Shown: positions 52,059 through 61,242 of the stretch, one piece after another
Numbering within the stretch: position 1 is the first letter of the stretch
Layout: each line of letters opens with the position of its first letter
Assembly: GCF_001514065.1 (NCBI RefSeq)
Contig: NZ_KQ948427.1
Location: forward strand, 360,474-424,473
From: Streptomyces antibioticus
GTDB taxonomy: Bacteria; Actinomycetota; Actinomycetes; Streptomycetales; Streptomycetaceae
Direction: 5' to 3'
Length of the DNA stretch: 64,000 bases
Made by a program: the position numbers and the translations under genes
Notes under the pieces: generated by a model
What the model was told of the DNA's origin: nothing
Seen by the model: only the letters and a program-made list of their open reading frames with translations
Databases searched by the model: none

Positions 52059-52073
52059 AAGTATGATCAAGCA

Positions 52074-52610
52074 ATGTCTGATACGACCGAAACCACGCCC
52101 GGCTGGCTGACGACCGACGACCTCGAGCAGGCGCGTGCCCGGATGCCGATCCTGTACGTCGAGGCGGTGCCCGTGCGCGTCGACGACAGCGGCGAAGTCA
52201 CCAGTGTCGGCCTGCTGCTGCGTATCGGCCCCGACGGGACGGTCAGCCGGACGCTGGTCTCCGGACGCGTGCTGCACCACGAGCGCGTCCGCGACGCCCT
52301 CATGCGCAACCTGGAGAAGGACCTCGGCCCGGTGGCGCTGCCCCGCATCCCGACCGCCCCGCAGCCGTTCACGGTCGCCGAGTACTTCCCGACGCAGGGC
52401 ATCACGCCGTACCACGACCCCCGTCAGCACGCGGTGTCGCTGGCCTACGTCGTTCCGGTCACCGGCGACTGCCGCCCCCGGCAGGACGCCCTCGACCTGG
52501 TCTGGTTCAGCCCCCAGGAGGCGCTGTCGGAGGCGGTGCAGAGCGAGATGCCGGGCGGGCACGGGGTGCTGTTGAAGCAGGCGCTGGCGCATGTGGGGTG
52601 CGTGATCTGA
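52074..52610 (+). CDS. Nudix-fold family protein with a degenerate Nudix box (DUF4916-like)
   Basis: 178 aa, beginning 'TPGWLTTDDLEQARARMPI'. A sequence in Nudix position reads 'GRVLHHERVRDALMRNLEKDLG': it fits G-x5-E-x7-R but then has N-L-E-K-D-L-G in place of E-U-x-E-E-x-G, losing the catalytic Glu pair. It is therefore probably not a canonical pyrophosphohydrolase; ligand binding or altered catalysis is possible. It lies 15 bp after the amidohydrolase gene and may share its transcript. Confidence 0.8.
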   Translation: MSDTTETTPGWLTTDDLEQARARMPILYVEAVPVRVDDSGEVTSVGLLLRIGPDGTVSRTLVSGRVLHHERVRDALMRNLEKDLGPVALPRIPTAPQPFTVAEYFPTQGITPYHDPRQHAVSLAYVVPVTGDCRPRQDALDLVWFSPQEALSEAVQSEMPGGHGVLLKQALAHVGCVI

Positions 52611-52663
52611 CCTTCGGCGGCGCCGCGCCTTGACGCCTCCGCGGAATGGGTGGACAGTCGTAG

Positions 52664-52683
52664 ATATACGTCGTAAACATACG
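52664..52683 (+). promoter_or_regulatory. galE upstream element shared with the GT4 operon
   Basis: ATATACGTCGTAAACATACG lies 33 bp before the galE start codon. The same 20-mer, with four transitions only, occurs upstream of the GT4 gene on the minus strand (61243-61262), in the same orientation to its gene. It could be a promoter core or a regulator site. Compared by eye. Confidence 0.6.
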
Positions 52684-52716
52684 GCGTCCTCCCCTGTACT
52701 CGGGAGCGTCATCGCC

Positions 52717-53787
52717 ATGACGCGCAGCGGCCCCGGCCCCCCGTCCACGGTCCTCGTGACGGGCGGAGCCGGATTCATCGGTTCCCATGCCTGCGTCGAG
52801 CTGCTCGACCACGGCTACGAGCTGATCGTGGTCGACGACTACTCCAACAGCACGCCCGAGGTCCTCACTCGGGTCGAGCGGATCGCCGGCCGGTTCGTCG
52901 GCGCCGTCTACGAGCTCGACGTGCGGGACCGGCGTTCCCTGTCGGCCGTCTTCGACCGGCACGCCGTCGACGCGGTGGTGCACTTCGCCGCACACAAGGC
53001 GGTCGGCGCCTCGATGCGCAGGCCCGCCGAGTACTACGACACCAACGTCGGCGGCACCACCTCGCTGCTGCGCACCATGCACGAGCACGGGGTGCACCAC
53101 CTGGTGTTCTCCTCCTCCTGCGCGCTCTACGGCGAGGCCGGCCCCGGCCCCCTCGACGAGTCCACGCCCGCCCGCCCCACCAACCCCTACGCCGCCTCGA
53201 AGTGGCTGTGCGAGCAGATCCTCACCGACATCTGCCGGCGCCGCCCCGAGTACACGGTGCTGAGCCTGCGCTACTTCAACCCGGCCGGCGCCCACCCCAG
53301 CGGCCTCCTTGGCGAGGCCCCCCGCGGCGAGCCCGACAACCTGATGCCTTACGTCGCCCAAGTGGCCGCGGGCCGACGGAAGTTGCTGCGGGTCTTCGGC
53401 GGCGACTGGCCCACGCACGACGGGACCGCGGTCCGCGACTACCTCCACGTCATGGACACCGTCGAGGCACACCGGGTGGCGCTGGACCACCTGGTCGACG
53501 GGCCAGGCATGCATGTGTTCAACCTCGGCGCGGGCCGGGGCAGTTCGGTGCTGGACGTGGTCGCCGCGTACCGGCACGCGGCCGGCCGGGAGGTGCCGTA
53601 CGAGATCGTGGCCCGGCGCCCCGGCGACGTGGCCGAACTGGTCGCCGACGCGTCCGCGGTGGAGCGCGCCTGGGGCTGGCGGCCCACCCGGGACCTCGCG
53701 GACATGTGCCGCGACTCCTGGCGGTTCCAGCAGCTCAACCCGCAGGGGTACGCGGGGTCGGCGCGGCATCCGAACGGGAAGCGTTGA
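52717..53787 (+). CDS. galE: UDP-glucose 4-epimerase (GalE-like)
   Basis: 356 aa extended SDR. NAD motif 'TGGAGFIGSHACVEL', catalytic Ser in 'SSSCALYGEAGPG', Tyr-x3-Lys in 'NPYAASK', and the GalE-specific 'LRYFNPAGAHPSG' and 'VRDYLHVMD'. It interconverts UDP-glucose and UDP-galactose (or the GlcNAc pair) and supplies UDP-Gal for surface polysaccharide. GGGAG is 11 nt upstream of the ATG. The 3' end overlaps the convergent GH15 gene by 53 bp, unusually long. Confidence 0.93.
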   Translation: MTRSGPGPPSTVLVTGGAGFIGSHACVELLDHGYELIVVDDYSNSTPEVLTRVERIAGRFVGAVYELDVRDRRSLSAVFDRHAVDAVVHFAAHKAVGASMRRPAEYYDTNVGGTTSLLRTMHEHGVHHLVFSSSCALYGEAGPGPLDESTPARPTNPYAASKWLCEQILTDICRRRPEYTVLSLRYFNPAGAHPSGLLGEAPRGEPDNLMPYVAQVAAGRRKLLRVFGGDWPTHDGTAVRDYLHVMDTVEAHRVALDHLVDGPGMHVFNLGAGRGSSVLDVVAAYRHAAGREVPYEIVARRPGDVAELVADASAVERAWGWRPTRDLADMCRDSWRFQQLNPQGYAGSARHPNGKR

Positions 53788-55579
53788 GCGTGAACGCCGT
53801 CTCGATGAGGGCGATGTGGCTGAACGCCTGCGGAGTGTTGCCCAGTTGGCGGCCCGCGTCCGGGTCCCACTGCTCGGACAGCAGGCCCACGTCGTTGCGG
53901 ACGGCGAGGACACGCTCGAACGCCTCCCGGGCGCGCGGCAGTTGACCGGTGGCGGCGAGGGCGTCCGCGTACCAGAGAGTGCAGGCGACGAACGCCCCCT
54001 CGGCGCCGCGCACACCGTCGACCGCGTGCGCCCCGGGGGCGTCGGGGGCGTACCGCCGCACGAAGCCACCGTGGTCGAGGCGCCGCATCGCACGGACGGT
54101 GGCGCGCACCCGCTCGTCCCCGGCGGGCAGGAAGCCCAGCCGTGGGATCAGCAGCGCCGAGGCGTCCAGGGCCGGGGAGCCGTAGGACTGGACGAAGGCT
54201 CCCAGGCGCGGGTCCCAGCCCTCCTTCAGGATCTGCCGGCGCACATCGTCGCGCATCGCCCGCCACCGGTCCGAGACGCCGTTGCGGCCGAGGAGCGCGC
54301 CCATCCTCAGGGCGCGGTCGGCGGCCACCCAGACCATGACCTTGGAGTGCGTGAACTGCCGGGCCGGGCCGCGCACCTGCCACAGCCCTTGGTCGGGTTC
54401 GCGCCAGTGCCGCTGGAGGTACGCCATGAGCGCCTCCACCAGGTCCCAGAGGTGGGCCGGCAGCGGGATACCGGCGCGCAGTGAGAGGTACAGGGTGTCC
54501 AGGACCTCGCCGTACACGTCCAGTTGGAACTGGTTCACGGCCGCGTTGCCGAAGCGGACCGGCCGGGAGCCCGCGTAGCCGGGCAGCCAGGGTGCCTCGG
54601 TCTCGGGCAGCAGACGCTGACCGCCGACGCCGTACACGGTCTGGAGATCGGCCGGGTCTCCGGCGAGGGCCCGCACCAGCCAGTCCAGCCAGGCCGTCGC
54701 CTCCTCCCGGTAGCCGCTGCGCAGCAGACAGGAGAGGGTCAGGGTGGAGTCACGCAACCAGCAGTAGCGGTGGTCCCAGTTGCGTTCGCCGCCGAGACGG
54801 CCGGGCAGCGAGGTCGTGGGGGCGGCGACGATGCCGCCGGTGGGGGCGTAGGTGAGGGCCTTGAGGGTGACCAGCGAGCGCAGCACCGCCTCGCGGTACG
54901 GGCCCTCGTAGCGGCACCGGGCGCTCCAGCGGCGCCAGAAGTCGCAGGTCTCCTTCAGGACCGTCTCGGCGGGCACGAACAGCGGCGCGGGTGGTTCCGG
55001 CAGGTGCGAGGGGGCCCAGACCAGAGTGAGCGCCAGCCGTCGCCCGGCCGGGACGGTGAACTCGTGCACCGTACGGTCGTCACGCGCGGACTCCCGCACC
55101 CGGCCGTCGGTGTGCAGCCAGACGGCGTCCGGGCCGGCGACCGCCACCGCGCACTGGTCGACGGCCCGGATCCAGGGCGCGACCCGGCCCTGGTGGAAGC
55201 GCAGCCGCAGCTCGCTGCGCAGCCGCACGGTGCCCGACACTCCCTCTACCACCCTCACCAGACAGGGCAGTTGGTGCCGGGGCGGCATGAAGTCCGTGAC
55301 CCGGACGGCTCCGGTGGGGGTCTCCCAGCGCGAGTCGAGGACCAGGGTGTCCTGCCGGTACGCCCGGTGCGCACAGATACCGCCGCCGACGGGGGCCACC
55401 CGCCAGTGACCGTTGTCCCGCGTCCCCAGCAGGGCGGCCAGACAGGCGGGCGAGTCGAAGCGGGGAAGACACAGCCAGTCGACGGAACCGTCCCTGCCGA
55501 TCATGGCGGCGGTCTCCAGGTCGCTGAGGAGGGCGTAGTCCTCTATGGGTGCGTTCATGATCGGTCCGCTCGCGGTCAT
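53735..55579 (-). CDS. GH15-family glucosidase (glucoamylase/trehalase-like)
   Basis: 614 aa, (alpha/alpha)6 barrel with an N-terminal beta domain. 'IEDYALLSDLETAAMIGRDGSVDWLCLPRFDSP' type N-terminus, 'RNWDHRYCWLRDSTLTL' (catalytic-site Trp/Asp/Arg region) and 'LSEQWDPDAGRQLGNTPQAFSHIALI' (catalytic Glu in S-E-Q) are typical of bacterial GH15 proteins, several of which are trehalases. No signal peptide, so cytosolic. It is the last gene of the GT4-ugd-UXS-rmlA-rmlB operon and overlaps rmlB by ATGA. A role in trimming or recycling glucans is inference. Confidence 0.9.
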   Translation of the reverse strand: MTASGPIMNAPIEDYALLSDLETAAMIGRDGSVDWLCLPRFDSPACLAALLGTRDNGHWRVAPVGGGICAHRAYRQDTLVLDSRWETPTGAVRVTDFMPPRHQLPCLVRVVEGVSGTVRLRSELRLRFHQGRVAPWIRAVDQCAVAVAGPDAVWLHTDGRVRESARDDRTVHEFTVPAGRRLALTLVWAPSHLPEPPAPLFVPAETVLKETCDFWRRWSARCRYEGPYREAVLRSLVTLKALTYAPTGGIVAAPTTSLPGRLGGERNWDHRYCWLRDSTLTLSCLLRSGYREEATAWLDWLVRALAGDPADLQTVYGVGGQRLLPETEAPWLPGYAGSRPVRFGNAAVNQFQLDVYGEVLDTLYLSLRAGIPLPAHLWDLVEALMAYLQRHWREPDQGLWQVRGPARQFTHSKVMVWVAADRALRMGALLGRNGVSDRWRAMRDDVRRQILKEGWDPRLGAFVQSYGSPALDASALLIPRLGFLPAGDERVRATVRAMRRLDHGGFVRRYAPDAPGAHAVDGVRGAEGAFVACTLWYADALAATGQLPRAREAFERVLAVRNDVGLLSEQWDPDAGRQLGNTPQAFSHIALIETAFTLNASRSDAAPTPRTPAG

Positions 55580-56571
55580 GCGGCCTCCGACTCGGCCCGC
55601 CGCAGGAGGGGTTCCCACCAGGAACGGTGGGTGCGGTACCACTGGACGGTCCGGGCGATGCCGGTCGCGAGATCTGTGCGGGGCGCGAAGCCGAGTTCCT
55701 CGCGGATCTTGGTGAAGTCGACGCTGTAGCGGCGGTCGTGGCTCTTGCGGTCCTCGACGTGCGTGACCATGCCCCAGTCGGCGCCGCACTCGCGCAGCAG
55801 CAGGGCCGTCAGATCGTGGTGGGAGAGTTCGTTGCCGCCGCCGATGTTGTAGATCTCGCCGGGACGGCCCGCGGTGCGGACGAGTTCGATGCCGCGGACG
55901 TGGTCGTCGACGTGGATCCAGTCCCGGACCTGCAAGCCGTCGCCGTACAGCGGCACCGGCATGCCGTCCAGCAACCGGGTGATGAACAGCGGGACGGCCT
56001 TCTCCGGGAACTGGTACGGGCCGTAGTTGTCGGAACAGCGGGTGACCCGGACGCCGAGGCCGTGGGTGCGGTGCTGGGCCAGGGCGAGCAGGTCGGAGGC
56101 GGCCTTGGTCGCGGCGTAAGGCGAGTTGGGCCGCAGCGGGTCGGTCTCCGGCCAGGAGCCGGCGCGGATCGAGCCGTAGACCTCGTCGGTGGAGATGTGC
56201 ACGAAGGTCCGCAGGCCGTGCCGCCGGGCCGCGTCGAGCAGCGTCTGGGTACCGACGACGTTGGTGCGGACGAACGCGTCAGGGCCGGGGAGGGAGCGGT
56301 CGGCGTGGGACTCGGCGGCGAAGTGCACGATCTGGTCGTGCGCGGGGACGAGCCGGTCGACGAGATCGGCGTCGCAGATGTCGCCGCGGACGAAGTCGAA
56401 GCGGCGGTCGTCCCGGACCTCGTACAGGTTGGCGGGGTTTCCGGCGCGGGTGAGACCGTCGAGGACGGTGATGGCGACGGCGGGCGGTCCGTCCGGGCCG
56501 AGCAGGGTGCGTACGTAGTGGGAGCCGATGAATCCGGCTCCACCGGTGACCAGGATGCGGGTCGTGATCAT
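55576..56571 (-). CDS. rmlB: dTDP-glucose 4,6-dehydratase
   Basis: 331 aa extended SDR. 'VTGGAGFIGSHYVR', 'ISTDEVYGSIR' (catalytic Thr-Asp-Glu) and 'YAATKAASD' (Tyr-x3-Lys) are the RmlB signature; 'SDNYGPYQFPEKAVPLFI' completes it. It makes dTDP-4-keto-6-deoxyglucose. rmlC and rmlD (or other 6-deoxysugar genes) are not in this window, so the final sugar is unknown. Starts 11 bp after rmlA. Confidence 0.95.
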   Translation of the reverse strand: MITTRILVTGGAGFIGSHYVRTLLGPDGPPAVAITVLDGLTRAGNPANLYEVRDDRRFDFVRGDICDADLVDRLVPAHDQIVHFAAESHADRSLPGPDAFVRTNVVGTQTLLDAARRHGLRTFVHISTDEVYGSIRAGSWPETDPLRPNSPYAATKAASDLLALAQHRTHGLGVRVTRCSDNYGPYQFPEKAVPLFITRLLDGMPVPLYGDGLQVRDWIHVDDHVRGIELVRTAGRPGEIYNIGGGNELSHHDLTALLLRECGADWGMVTHVEDRKSHDRRYSVDFTKIREELGFAPRTDLATGIARTVQWYRTHRSWWEPLLRRAESEAA

Positions 56572-56582
56572 GACGAACTCGG

Positions 56583-57674
56583 TTACGGGATCTGGACCTT
56601 GCTGTGGTCGCCGAGCACGAGCCGGTGCACGGCGTGGGTGCGCGGCGAGGGGGTCACCTCGACGTGGTGGCCGATGAGGGAGACCTCGATCCTGCGCGTG
56701 CCGACGACGGACGCTCCGCGCAGCACGATCGAGTACTCGATCTCGCTGTCCTCGATACGGCAGTCCTCGGCAACAGAGGTGAACGGCCCTACGTAGGAGC
56801 CGGCGATCACCGTTCCGGCTCCTACGACGGCCGGCCCGACGACCCGGCTGCCGAACACCTTGGCGCCGTCGTCGATCCGGACCCGGCCGATGATCTCACT
56901 GGCCGCGTCGACGCTTCCCTCGATCCGCGGTTCGAGTGTCTCCAGGACGGTCCGGTTGACCTCCAGCATGTCGGTGACGTTGCCGGTGTCCTTCCAGTAA
57001 CCGGAGATGGTCGTGGCGCGCACGTCCCGCCCCTGGTCGAGGAGCCACTGCAGCGCGTCGGTGATCTCCAGCTCGCCACGCCGGGAGGGCACCACGGCCC
57101 GTACGGCCTCGTGCACGACGGGCGTGAAGAGATAGACGCCGACGAGCGCGAGGTCGCTCTTCGGCACCGCGGGCTTCTCCTCCAGCCCCACCACACGCCC
57201 CGTCGCGTCGAGTTCGGCGACGCCGAAGGCGGTGGGGTCGGCGACCGTGGTCAGCAGGATGCGGGCATCGGGCCGGTCCCGCCGGAAGTCGTCGACGACG
57301 CCGGTGATGCCGCCGACGATGAAGTTGTCGCCGAGGTACATGACGAAGTCGTCGTCGCCGAGGAAGTCCCGGGCGATCAGGACGGCGTGGGCGAGCCCGA
57401 GGGGGGCGTTCTGGCGCAGATAGGTCGCCCTGAGGCCGAAGCGGGAGCCGTCGCCGACCGCGCGGCGGATCTCCGGCGCGGTGTCGCCGACGATGATGCC
57501 GGCCTCGGTGACACCGGCGGCGGCGATGGCCTCCAGACCGTAGAACAGCACGGGTTTGTTGGCGACGGGGACGAGTTGCTTGGCGGAGGTGTGGGTGATG
57601 GGGCGGAGCCGGGTGCCCGCTCCGCCGCACAGGACGAGTGCTTTGAGCGTCTTCGGCGCTCGATGTGCTTTCAT
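56583..57674 (-). CDS. rmlA: Glucose-1-phosphate thymidylyltransferase (RmlA/StrD-like, long form)
   Basis: 363 aa nucleotidyltransferase. 'KALVLCGGAGTRLRPITHTSAKQLVPVANKP' type N-terminus with the catalytic G-x-G-T-R-L and Lys, 'MYLGDNFIVGG' metal site and 'VGVYLF'. About 70 extra C-terminal residues form a left-handed beta-helix with V/I repeats ('VRIDDGAKVFGSRVVGPAVVGAG'), characteristic of the StrD-type long form rather than E. coli RmlA (~290 aa). Makes dTDP-glucose for RmlB. The start at 57674 overlaps the UXS stop (ATGA). Confidence 0.93.
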   Translation of the reverse strand: MKAHRAPKTLKALVLCGGAGTRLRPITHTSAKQLVPVANKPVLFYGLEAIAAAGVTEAGIIVGDTAPEIRRAVGDGSRFGLRATYLRQNAPLGLAHAVLIARDFLGDDDFVMYLGDNFIVGGITGVVDDFRRDRPDARILLTTVADPTAFGVAELDATGRVVGLEEKPAVPKSDLALVGVYLFTPVVHEAVRAVVPSRRGELEITDALQWLLDQGRDVRATTISGYWKDTGNVTDMLEVNRTVLETLEPRIEGSVDAASEIIGRVRIDDGAKVFGSRVVGPAVVGAGTVIAGSYVGPFTSVAEDCRIEDSEIEYSIVLRGASVVGTRRIEVSLIGHHVEVTPSPRTHAVHRLVLGDHSKVQIP

Positions 57675-58630
57675 GATCGCCGCCCCACGGGTTGTGCGCT
57701 GTGCCGTTCGGCCACGAACCACTCCACGGTGTGCCGCAGCCCCTCCTCCAGCGGCACCGTCGGGGACCAGCCGAGCCCTTCCCGGGCCCGGGCGATGACG
57801 GGCCGCCGGCGGACGGGGTCGTCCACGGGCAGTGGCAGGAAACGCAGCCCGCTGTCGGACCCGGTGACGAGCAGGACGAGCTCGGCGAGCTCCAGCATGG
57901 TCCGCTCCCGGGGGTTGCCGAGGTTGACCGGCCCGGGCAGCCGGCTGTCGAGCATGGCGATCAGACCCCTGACCATGTCGTCGACGTAGCAGAAGCTGCG
58001 CGTCTGCCCGCCGTCCCCGAACAGGGTCAACGGCTCCCGGTCGAGCGCCTGCCGGACCAGTGTGGACACCACCCGCCCGTCGTGGGCGCGCATCCGGGGT
58101 CCGTACGTGTTGAAGATCCGTACGATGCCGACGTCGGCGCTCCTGGTACGGCGGTACGCGGTGCAGAGCGCCTCGGCGAAGCGCTTGGCCTCGTCATAGA
58201 CACTGCGGGGGCCGACCGGGTTGACGTGTCCCCAGTAGTCCTCGTCCTGAGGGTGGACGAGCGGGTCTCCGTACACCTCGCTGGTGGAGGCGAGGACAAG
58301 GCGGGCACCGTGCCGGACCGCCAGCCTCAGCATGTTCTCGGTGCCGCGGCTGCCTGCCGCCAGCGTCTCCAGCGGATACCGCTCGTAGTCGAACGGCGAG
58401 GCGGGGCTGGCGAGATGGGCGACAGCGTCGGCCTCGCCGGAGAACCGGAACCGGTCGGTGACGTCGCACAGGACGCAGTCGAAGCGGGGGTTGCCCGTGA
58501 GGTGGGCGATGTTGGCCGAGCGGCCGGAGGAGAAGTTGTCGAGGCAGCAGACGCTGTCACCGCGGGCGAGGAGCGCCTCGCACAGATGCGACCCGAGGAA
58601 GCCGGCTCCCCCGCTCACCACGACACGCAT
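57671..58630 (-). CDS. UDP-glucuronate decarboxylase-like (UXS) NAD-dependent epimerase
   Basis: 319 aa extended SDR. 'VSGGAGFLGSHLCEALL', 'ASTSEVYGDPLVHPQDEDYWGHVNP' and 'SVYDEAKRFAEAL' (Tyr-x3-Lys) are the pattern of UDP-xylose synthases, which convert UDP-glucuronate to UDP-xylose. The adjacent UDP-glucose dehydrogenase provides the substrate. ATG 58630 overlaps the ugd gene by 16 bp. Confidence 0.9.
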   Translation of the reverse strand: MRVVVSGGAGFLGSHLCEALLARGDSVCCLDNFSSGRSANIAHLTGNPRFDCVLCDVTDRFRFSGEADAVAHLASPASPFDYERYPLETLAAGSRGTENMLRLAVRHGARLVLASTSEVYGDPLVHPQDEDYWGHVNPVGPRSVYDEAKRFAEALCTAYRRTRSADVGIVRIFNTYGPRMRAHDGRVVSTLVRQALDREPLTLFGDGGQTRSFCYVDDMVRGLIAMLDSRLPGPVNLGNPRERTMLELAELVLLVTGSDSGLRFLPLPVDDPVRRRPVIARAREGLGWSPTVPLEEGLRHTVEWFVAERHSAQPVGRRS

Positions 58631-59943
58631 GGCGTCCCGCTCCTTTCCGAGAGGCCTGGCCGCCCGGGGGCGCGCAGGGTCCAGCCCGCCTCCTGCCAGG
58701 CCTCCGGGTCGAGGGCGTTGCGGGCGTCGACCATGACGGGGACGCGGACGACCGCCTTCAGCGCGGCCGGATCCAGCTCGCGGTACTGGGGCCACTCGGT
58801 GAGGTGCAGGACGACGTCGGCCTGCTCGCAGGCCTTGGCGACGTCCAGCGCGAACTGGAGCGCGGGCCGGGCGGACCGGGCGTTGTCGATCGCCTCGGGG
58901 TCGTGTACGCGCACATGGGCGCCCGCACGTCGTACGGCGTCGGCGACCGCGAGCGCCGGGGAGTCCCGGACGTCGTCGCTGAGGGGCTTGAAGGCGGCGC
59001 CCAGGACAGCGACGTTGCGGTCGGCGAACGAACCGCCGAGGGCTTCCTCGGCGAGGCCGAGGGTCCGTGCCCGCTGCCTTGTGTTGATCTCGTCGACCTG
59101 CCGCAGGAAGGCCACGGCCGGGGCCTGGCCGAGCTCCTCGGCGCGGGCGGTGAGGGCCCGGATGTCCTTGGGCAGACAGCTGCCGCCGAAGCCGAGTCCG
59201 GGCGCGAGGAATCGCGGCCCGATCCGCGGGTCCCGCCCCATCGCCTCGGCGAGGGTGAGCACGTCGGCGCCGGCAGCGTCGCAGATCTCCGCCATGGCGT
59301 TGATGAAGGAGATCTTGGTGGCCAGGAAGGAGTTGGAGGCGAGCTTGACGAGTTCGGCGGTGGGCGGGTCGGTGGCGATGAAGGGGGCGCCGGCGGCGAG
59401 GAGAGGCGCGTAGAGCGTCCGCATCCGCGCCTCGGCCCACACGGAGCGCACCCCGACGACGATCCGCTCGGGGCAGAGGGTGTCCTCGACGGCGCAGCCC
59501 TCCCGCAGGAACTCCGGGTTCCAGGCGACGTCGGCGTGCAGCCGCCGGGCGAGGCGGTCGGCGGTGCCGACGGGGACAGTGGACTTGCCGACGACCAGGG
59601 CGTCCGGGCTCAGATGCGGCGCCAGCCCATCCACCGCCGCGTCGACGTATGTCAGGTCGGCGGCGTCGGAACCCGGCCGCTGCGGGGTGCCGACACAGAG
59701 GAAGTGCGTGTCACCGAACCGACCGGCCTCGGCGAGGGAGTTCGTGAAGCGGAGCCGCCCCGTGTCGAGCGCCCGCTTGAGCAGCTCCGACAGACCCGGT
59801 TCGTAGAACGGGGGTCTCCCGGCGGCGAGTTCGGCGATCCGCGCCGGGTCGATGTCGACCCCGAGGACCTGGTGGCCGAGGTCGGCCATGCAGGCGGCGT
59901 GGACTGCTCCTACGTAGCCGGTGCCGATGACGGTGACGCGCAT
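58615..59943 (-). CDS. ugd: UDP-glucose 6-dehydrogenase
   Basis: 442 aa. N-terminal NAD domain 'VTVIGTGYVGAVHAACMADLGH', central 'NPEFLREG' and the catalytic Cys in 'GFGGSCLPKDIRAL', and a C-terminal UDP-binding domain ('GAAFKPLSDDVRDSPA'). It oxidises UDP-glucose twice to UDP-glucuronate, feeding the UXS gene downstream. Last residues (~25) are poorly conserved and proline-rich. Confidence 0.95.
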   Translation of the reverse strand: MRVTVIGTGYVGAVHAACMADLGHQVLGVDIDPARIAELAAGRPPFYEPGLSELLKRALDTGRLRFTNSLAEAGRFGDTHFLCVGTPQRPGSDAADLTYVDAAVDGLAPHLSPDALVVGKSTVPVGTADRLARRLHADVAWNPEFLREGCAVEDTLCPERIVVGVRSVWAEARMRTLYAPLLAAGAPFIATDPPTAELVKLASNSFLATKISFINAMAEICDAAGADVLTLAEAMGRDPRIGPRFLAPGLGFGGSCLPKDIRALTARAEELGQAPAVAFLRQVDEINTRQRARTLGLAEEALGGSFADRNVAVLGAAFKPLSDDVRDSPALAVADAVRRAGAHVRVHDPEAIDNARSARPALQFALDVAKACEQADVVLHLTEWPQYRELDPAALKAVVRVPVMVDARNALDPEAWQEAGWTLRAPGRPGLSERSGTPCVSW

Positions 59944-59961
59944 GGTGACCTCCTGGCCGGC

Positions 59962-61218
59962 TCACGGTTCCTGGGCGGGCAGTCCGAGCAGTTCGCGGTA
60001 AGAGGCGTCCACGGCTGTGCACATGGTCTGCGGGGAGAAGACGCTTCGCGCTCGCTGCCGGCCCTGCCGCCCCATCCGCGCGGCCTCCTGTGGGTGGTCC
60101 AGCAGCCAGCCGACCGCACGGGCCGCACCGTCCGGGTCGGCCGGGGCGACCAGGAGTCCGGTGGCGCCGTGCTCGACCAGGTCGGGCACCCCGTTGACAG
60201 CCGTGGCGACCACGGGACGGGCGGCGGCCAGTGCCTCGGTGAGGGCGCGGCCGAGCCCCTCGTAGAGCGAGGTGACGACGAAGACGTCCAGTCCGGCCGT
60301 CAGCCGGGCCGCGTCCGGGCGGTGGCCGGTGAGGATGAGGTCGACGCCCAGGTGGTCGGCGAGGGCCCGGACCTCCCCGGCCAGCGGCCCGTCGCCGATC
60401 ATGACGAACGCGACGTCCGGGCGCCGCTCGCGCAGCGCGGCCGCCATCCGGACGAAGTCCAGGGGCGCCTTCTGGGTGTCGAGCCGGCCGACGGCTCCGA
60501 CCAGTGCCGTCGGGTGCGGCACACCGAGCATCCGGCGGGCGGCGGTGTCGAACCGCTCGGGGACGTGATCCAGGTCGACAGCCGAGGGGACGACATGGAT
60601 GCGGCCGGGTGGCGCGAGTCGCTCCTCCACGGCCTGCCGGGCGACGCGCGGCGCGACAGCGAGGAACTGGTGGGTGAAGCGGCGTGTCGACCGCTCCAGG
60701 AACCGGTAGAGGGTGCGACGGAGGGCCGGCTGGCGCGCGTGGAAGCTGAAGCCGTGGATCGTGTGCACGACGACGGGGGTGCGGCACAGCCGAGCGGCGA
60801 CCCGCCCGAGGAAACCGCCCTTGGCGGAATGGGTGTGCACCACCGTGAACCGTTCGCGCCGGATCAGCCGCACCAGCCGCACCAGCACCAGCGCGTCGGC
60901 GGGGGTCAGTGTGTGCCGGAATCCGCGGAGTTCGACGGTGCGCAGCCCAGCGGCCCGGGCGGGGGCCCACAGGTCCCCGCCCGGTGCCCCCGCGATCCAG
61001 ACGTCGTACCGCTCCCGGTCCATCCCCAGAGCCGTGAGCAGTGTGTTGCCACCGGCGCCCGCCTGGAAGCGCGTGATGACATGCAGGACCTTGATGCGGG
61101 GTAGCACCGGCGGTGACGGCAGCAAAGCCGCCGGTACCACTCGGGGCAACGTCGCGGGCCAGCCGAGGGCCGGTGTGGACGGCCAGGCCGGGCCGGGGAC
61201 GAGCGTCCCGTTCCGCAT
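59962..61218 (-). CDS. Family 4 glycosyltransferase (GT-B)
   Basis: 418 aa, retaining glycosyltransferase. After a Pro-rich ~40-residue N-terminus comes 'IKVLHVITRFQAGAGGNTLLTAL'. The N-domain shows 'HTHSAKGGFLGRVAARL' and the C-domain the donor-site E-x7-E as 'SLYEGLGRALTEALAAARPVV'. It adds a sugar (donor unknown; UDP-Xyl, UDP-GlcA or dTDP-6-deoxyhexose are made by the following genes) to a lipid-linked or polymer acceptor. Probably first gene of a six-gene operon ending in GH15. Confidence 0.92.
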   Translation of the reverse strand: MRNGTLVPGPAWPSTPALGWPATLPRVVPAALLPSPPVLPRIKVLHVITRFQAGAGGNTLLTALGMDRERYDVWIAGAPGGDLWAPARAAGLRTVELRGFRHTLTPADALVLVRLVRLIRRERFTVVHTHSAKGGFLGRVAARLCRTPVVVHTIHGFSFHARQPALRRTLYRFLERSTRRFTHQFLAVAPRVARQAVEERLAPPGRIHVVPSAVDLDHVPERFDTAARRMLGVPHPTALVGAVGRLDTQKAPLDFVRMAAALRERRPDVAFVMIGDGPLAGEVRALADHLGVDLILTGHRPDAARLTAGLDVFVVTSLYEGLGRALTEALAAARPVVATAVNGVPDLVEHGATGLLVAPADPDGAARAVGWLLDHPQEAARMGRQGRQRARSVFSPQTMCTAVDASYRELLGLPAQEP

Positions 61219-61242
61219 CTTCGATCACCACCGGCGCAAAGG

